Below, one piece after another: positions 5,951 to 8,098 of a stretch of 8,098 bases of DNA. How positions within the stretch are numbered: the stretch's first letter is position 1; each line of letters begins with the position of its first letter. The stretch covers positions 1 to 8,098 of the forward strand of contig CAMGJS010000032.1 in NCBI GenBank assembly GCA_946056455.1. Reading direction: 5' to 3'. The stretch comes from an uncultured Clostridia bacterium. GTDB lineage: Bacteria; Bacillota; Clostridia; Oscillospirales; Ruminococcaceae. Below the pieces are notes generated by a model. That model saw only the letters and a program-made list of their open reading frames with translations, was not told the DNA's origin and did no database searches. The translations under genes were made by a program, and so were the position numbers.

Positions 5951-6694
5951 TTAAGCTTTTACAGCCTGTTTTTTTAATTCTTTCTGTAATTTTTTAAGAG
6001 CCTTTTTGTCCGCTCTTTTTTTCTTCTGATAAAGGAACAGGAATTTTGTTCCGATAATAAGCGCCGCCGAGAGAATTGTGGAGGGTATTGCGTGGATATT
6101 GCAGGCGGCATTGTATTTGCTTTCATTGCTGTTATAGATACAGCTTATGTTGATATGCTCGATGGAAATCGTGAAAAATATCCTCAGAAAAGAGAGAAAA
6201 TTATAGACGGCGGCGTTCATTCTGCCGTAATTTATAGCGGCGTTGCAGGCGTCCTCATCGGCAACATCTATATCAACCGCTATGTCATAAATCTTTATCG
6301 CCGAGAGAAGTTTTTTAAGCCCCTTGCTAGCCGATTTTAAAATCATCTTTACAAGCTCTATTTTTTCGAGAAGTTCTTTTTTGCGTTCTTCTTTTTCCTC
6401 AGCCGTGAGCTTTTCTTTCTTCTTTTTTTCTTTAACGGGGATTTTTGGCGGTTCGGACTGTTCTTCGGGTGGTTGTTCTTCTGTGGAAGGTTCTTCTTTA
6501 TTTTCTTCCCCGCCCTGTTGTTCCTCGGCTTCTTCGGGCTGTTCCTTTTGTTTTAATGGGTAAATGGTGAAAAAAAGATACTTCACCGAAAGGTCGAACT
6601 GTTTATCTATATAGCTGATTTTTGCCCTTACGGGACAATGAAGTAAAATCGCTATGAACAGAATAATTCCGCCTATGATATAGAGAGCGAGCAA
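5951..6694 (-). CDS. DUF2953 family membrane protein
   Basis: 247 residues, function unknown. One N-terminal membrane segment (about 2-18, LALYIIGGIILFIAILL) is followed by a short strand-rich part (PVRAKISYIDKQFDLSVKYLF, 21-41). Then comes a charge-segregated linker: Glu-rich at about 51-82, Lys-rich at about 84-110. The DUF2953-like core follows (KIYDIAVDIDVADEDACNAAINYGRMNAAV, 134-163), then a second hydrophobic segment (about 204-222) and a Lys-rich tail (224-247). The VADEDA...INYG stretch corresponds to the family pattern of an acidic residue pair followed by YG. Start: TTG at 6694, set by a near-ideal ribosome binding site; no nearby ATG exists. It lies 34 bases after scpB and 18 before gerW. 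The family assignment rests on motif, topology and the gerW neighbourhood. Confidence 0.78.
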   Translation of the reverse strand: MLALYIIGGIILFIAILLHCPVRAKISYIDKQFDLSVKYLFFTIYPLKQKEQPEEAEEQQGGEENKEEPSTEEQPPEEQSEPPKIPVKEKKKKEKLTAEEKEERKKELLEKIELVKMILKSASKGLKKLLSAIKIYDIAVDIDVADEDACNAAINYGRMNAAVYNFLSFLRIFFTISIEHINISCIYNSNESKYNAACNIHAIPSTILSAALIIGTKFLFLYQKKKRADKKALKKLQKELKKQAVKA

Positions 6695-6698
6695 GATG

Positions 6699-6708
6699 TC
6701 ACCTCCCT
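6699..6708 (-). promoter_or_regulatory. Near-perfect ribosome binding site for the TTG start of the DUF2953 gene
   Basis: AGGGAGGTGA on the minus strand pairs almost fully with the 16S rRNA 3' end and ends four bases before TTG at 6694. This supports TTG as the genuine start and suggests efficient translation despite the rare start codon. Confidence 0.85.
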
Positions 6709-6728
6709 TTTAAAATTATCTGTAAGAT

Positions 6729-7277
6729 TTATTCTTCGGTTATTTCGTCAAAAACTATCTGGTCGCTCATATTGGGTAAGGGTGGCAGATCCTCGATTGA
6801 GGACATTCTGAAACAACGCAAGAAATTGTCGGTTGTGCGATAGGCGATAGGTTTTCCGGGGACATCTACTCTGCCTGCTTCTTCAAGCAGATTTTTTTCA
6901 ACGAGAGAATTGACTATGCTTGCGCTGTCAACTCCCCTTACCTGCTCGACAAAGCTTTTTGTGACGGGCTGATTGTAGGCAACTATCGTTAACACCTCCA
7001 TTGCGGCGGGCGAAAGGGGCGTTTTCTTTTTTGTTTCAAGCGCCGCTTTTATGTATTCGCCGTATTTTTCGGCTGTCGCCATCTGATAACAGTCGCCGAG
7101 CTTTAATATTTCAATAGCACTGCCGTTATCTTCATAACGGTCACGCAGGATATTGATAAGCTTTATTGCGGTATCCTTTTCTACTCCTGCCGCCTCGGCA
7201 ATTTTTTCAGCCTCGATAGGCTCTCCGCTTGCAAAGAGGATAGCCTCAATAACTGCTGTTTTTTCATTTATCTGCAT
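6729..7277 (-). CDS. scpB: Segregation and condensation protein B
   Basis: 182 residues. ScpB binds the kleisin ScpA as a dimer and with SMC forms the bacterial condensin that organises and segregates chromosomes at the nucleoid. Two winged-helix domains are visible: residues about 5-80 (AVIEAILFASGEPI, 8-21) and about 88-160, with the family signature LSPAAMEVLTIVAYNQPVT (88-106), EQVRGVDSASIVNSLVEKNL (111-130) and GRVDVPGKPIAYRTT (135-149). The DLPPLP tail (163-168) is typical. Its ATG overlaps the scpA stop in TAATG. A GAGGAGG lies 13 bases upstream inside scpA, rather far, so translation is probably coupled to that of scpA. Length is normal. Confidence 0.97.
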   Translation of the reverse strand: MQINEKTAVIEAILFASGEPIEAEKIAEAAGVEKDTAIKLINILRDRYEDNGSAIEILKLGDCYQMATAEKYGEYIKAALETKKKTPLSPAAMEVLTIVAYNQPVTKSFVEQVRGVDSASIVNSLVEKNLLEEAGRVDVPGKPIAYRTTDNFLRCFRMSSIEDLPPLPNMSDQIVFDEITEE

Positions 7278-8002
7278 TATGTGGACAAAGCCTCCTCTTT
7301 TTTCTTTCTTCCTATAAAGGTGATAGTTTCGTTATCGTCGCTTATTGTAATTCTGCCTGCCTTGGTAAGTTCCAGAACGGCGAGGAAGGTGGCGACTCTT
7401 TCTGATTTATCGGTCATTCCGTCATAGAGGGAATTCATCATAACAGTGCCCGTAGTGTAGAGCTTTCTCAGCACAAAGATTATCTTTGATGTGACGGAAA
7501 CCATACGCTTTGAAACGATTTTTCCGAAGGATTCAATCTTGACGGGGGCGGAATCTTTTTTCTTTATACTGATACCCGACCACGCGTCGACAAGCTCTTC
7601 TTTTTCGTGGATAAGACGGTAGGTGTTGTCAAGCTCGACGGGCAAAGGAGCTCTTACAAAAATATTATCTCCGCAGTATTTTTTTGTGAGGATTTCCGCC
7701 GCTCTTTTGCAGAGGGAGTGCTCAATAAGTCTGCCCTCAAGCTCTTTTTTCATAATGTCCGCCTCTTCGTGCTTTGGCAAAAGAGAAACGGTTTTGATAT
7801 AGATAAGCCTTGCCGCCATTTCAAGAAAGTCAACCGTGACTTCCATATCCTGCTCGGTCATTTTTTCGATATAATCAAGATATTGCTCAACAAGGACCGT
7901 GATGGAAATGTCGTTGATATTAAGCTTATGCTTTGAAATAAGGTGCAGAAGAAGGTCCAGAGGTCCCTCAAATTGTTCGAGTTTAAATGAAAGTTCTGCC
8001 AT
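7277..8002 (-). CDS. scpA: Segregation and condensation protein A (kleisin)
   Basis: 241 residues. ScpA is the kleisin that bridges the heads of the SMC dimer and recruits ScpB. The N-terminal signature FEGPLDLLLHLISKHKLNI (11-29) and DFLEMAARLIYIKTVSLLP (58-76) form the SMC-binding helical part. The middle region (about 80-170) is charged and variable, and the C-terminal winged helix includes RVATFLAVLELTKAGRITI (202-220). ATG start with AAGGG at eight bases, overlapping the TAA of the preceding gene, which lies only 11 bases upstream. Length is usual for Firmicutes. Confidence 0.97.
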   Translation of the reverse strand: MAELSFKLEQFEGPLDLLLHLISKHKLNINDISITVLVEQYLDYIEKMTEQDMEVTVDFLEMAARLIYIKTVSLLPKHEEADIMKKELEGRLIEHSLCKRAAEILTKKYCGDNIFVRAPLPVELDNTYRLIHEKEELVDAWSGISIKKKDSAPVKIESFGKIVSKRMVSVTSKIIFVLRKLYTTGTVMMNSLYDGMTDKSERVATFLAVLELTKAGRITISDDNETITFIGRKKKEEALST

Positions 8003-8013
8003 AGCTTATACCC

Positions 8014-8098
8014 TTACAACACCATTGCAATGAGGTCAACCCAGCTTGCAAGGAAGTGAAGACCAAGCATTACAAAGTTGCTTATAAAGCCCAAAGGA
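8014..8098 (-). CDS. C-terminal end of a hydrophobic membrane protein, possibly site-2 protease family (partial)
   Basis: Only the last 27 codons and the stop (TAA, 8016-8014) are in the window; the gene continues beyond 8098. The tail begins PLGFISNFVMLGLHFL and ends DLIAMVL, strongly hydrophobic, as expected for a last membrane helix. In many Clostridia a YwhC-like M50 metalloprotease gene precedes scpA, and this tail suits it, but no catalytic motif is visible here. The other two frames give shorter, mixed sequences or an early stop. It is spaced 11 bases from scpA, so both are probably in one operon. Confidence 0.5.
   Translation of the reverse strand, partial: PLGFISNFVMLGLHFLASWVDLIAMVL

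Noticed and set aside
5..7936. Plus-strand open frames of up to about 140 codons throughout the window (for example 5-382, 797-1180, 2449-2868, 4005-4340, 7607-7936).
   Set aside because: Each lies antisense to a well-supported minus-strand gene, shows no family motif, and follows from the codon use of the opposite strand.

Overview
The window looks like chromosomal DNA of a low-to-mid GC, probably anaerobic Firmicute (class Clostridia, most likely Ruminococcaceae/Oscillospiraceae-like). The basis is a gerW (ytfJ) sporulation gene, scpA-scpB beside a dacB-like carboxypeptidase and rluB (the order known from Bacillus and Clostridia), strong AGGAGG-type ribosome binding sites, TTG starts, and a split biotin-dependent decarboxylase/transcarboxylase gene set. 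Every gene I accept is on the minus strand, so transcription runs from high to low coordinates. Coding density is high and there is no gene-free stretch over 300 bases. I see no rRNA, tRNA, mobile element or CRISPR array.

Unit 1 (8098 down to 3299) is a tightly packed cluster. It holds the C-terminal tail of a hydrophobic protein (perhaps a site-2 protease), the condensin subunits scpA and scpB (stop and start overlap in TAATG), a DUF2953 membrane protein with a TTG start, gerW, a secreted D-Ala-D-Ala carboxypeptidase, an RluB/RsuA-type 23S/16S rRNA pseudouridine synthase (also TTG start), and a 117-residue protein of unknown function with a C-terminal CxxC. The longest gap inside it, 56 bases between gerW and the carboxypeptidase gene, is almost filled by a long inverted repeat. 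Its 3' arm would contain the Shine-Dalgarno sequence of the carboxypeptidase gene.

Unit 2 (3218 down to 14) starts from its own extended -10 promoter and encodes three soluble parts of a biotin enzyme: an acyl-CoA carboxyltransferase of the MmdA/12S class with a divergent active site, a small biotin carrier with an Ala/Pro linker and the AMKM biotinylation motif, and a pyruvate/oxaloacetate carboxyltransferase of the OadA/5S class with no biotin domain of its own. No membrane decarboxylase subunit (beta, OadB/MmdB) or OadG-type gamma subunit lies between them. The set therefore matches the 12S + 1.3S + 5S composition of methylmalonyl-CoA:pyruvate transcarboxylase. A beta subunit just beyond position 1 cannot be excluded.

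Taken together, unit 1 combines chromosome segregation, cell wall and spore functions and rRNA modification, while unit 2 is central carbon metabolism (carboxyl transfer between an acyl-CoA and pyruvate/oxaloacetate). The most interesting points are the transcarboxylase-like layout with its atypical carboxyltransferase, the RBS-masking hairpin before the carboxypeptidase gene, that enzyme's lack of a C-terminal membrane anchor, and the absence of spmA/spmB between it and rluB.
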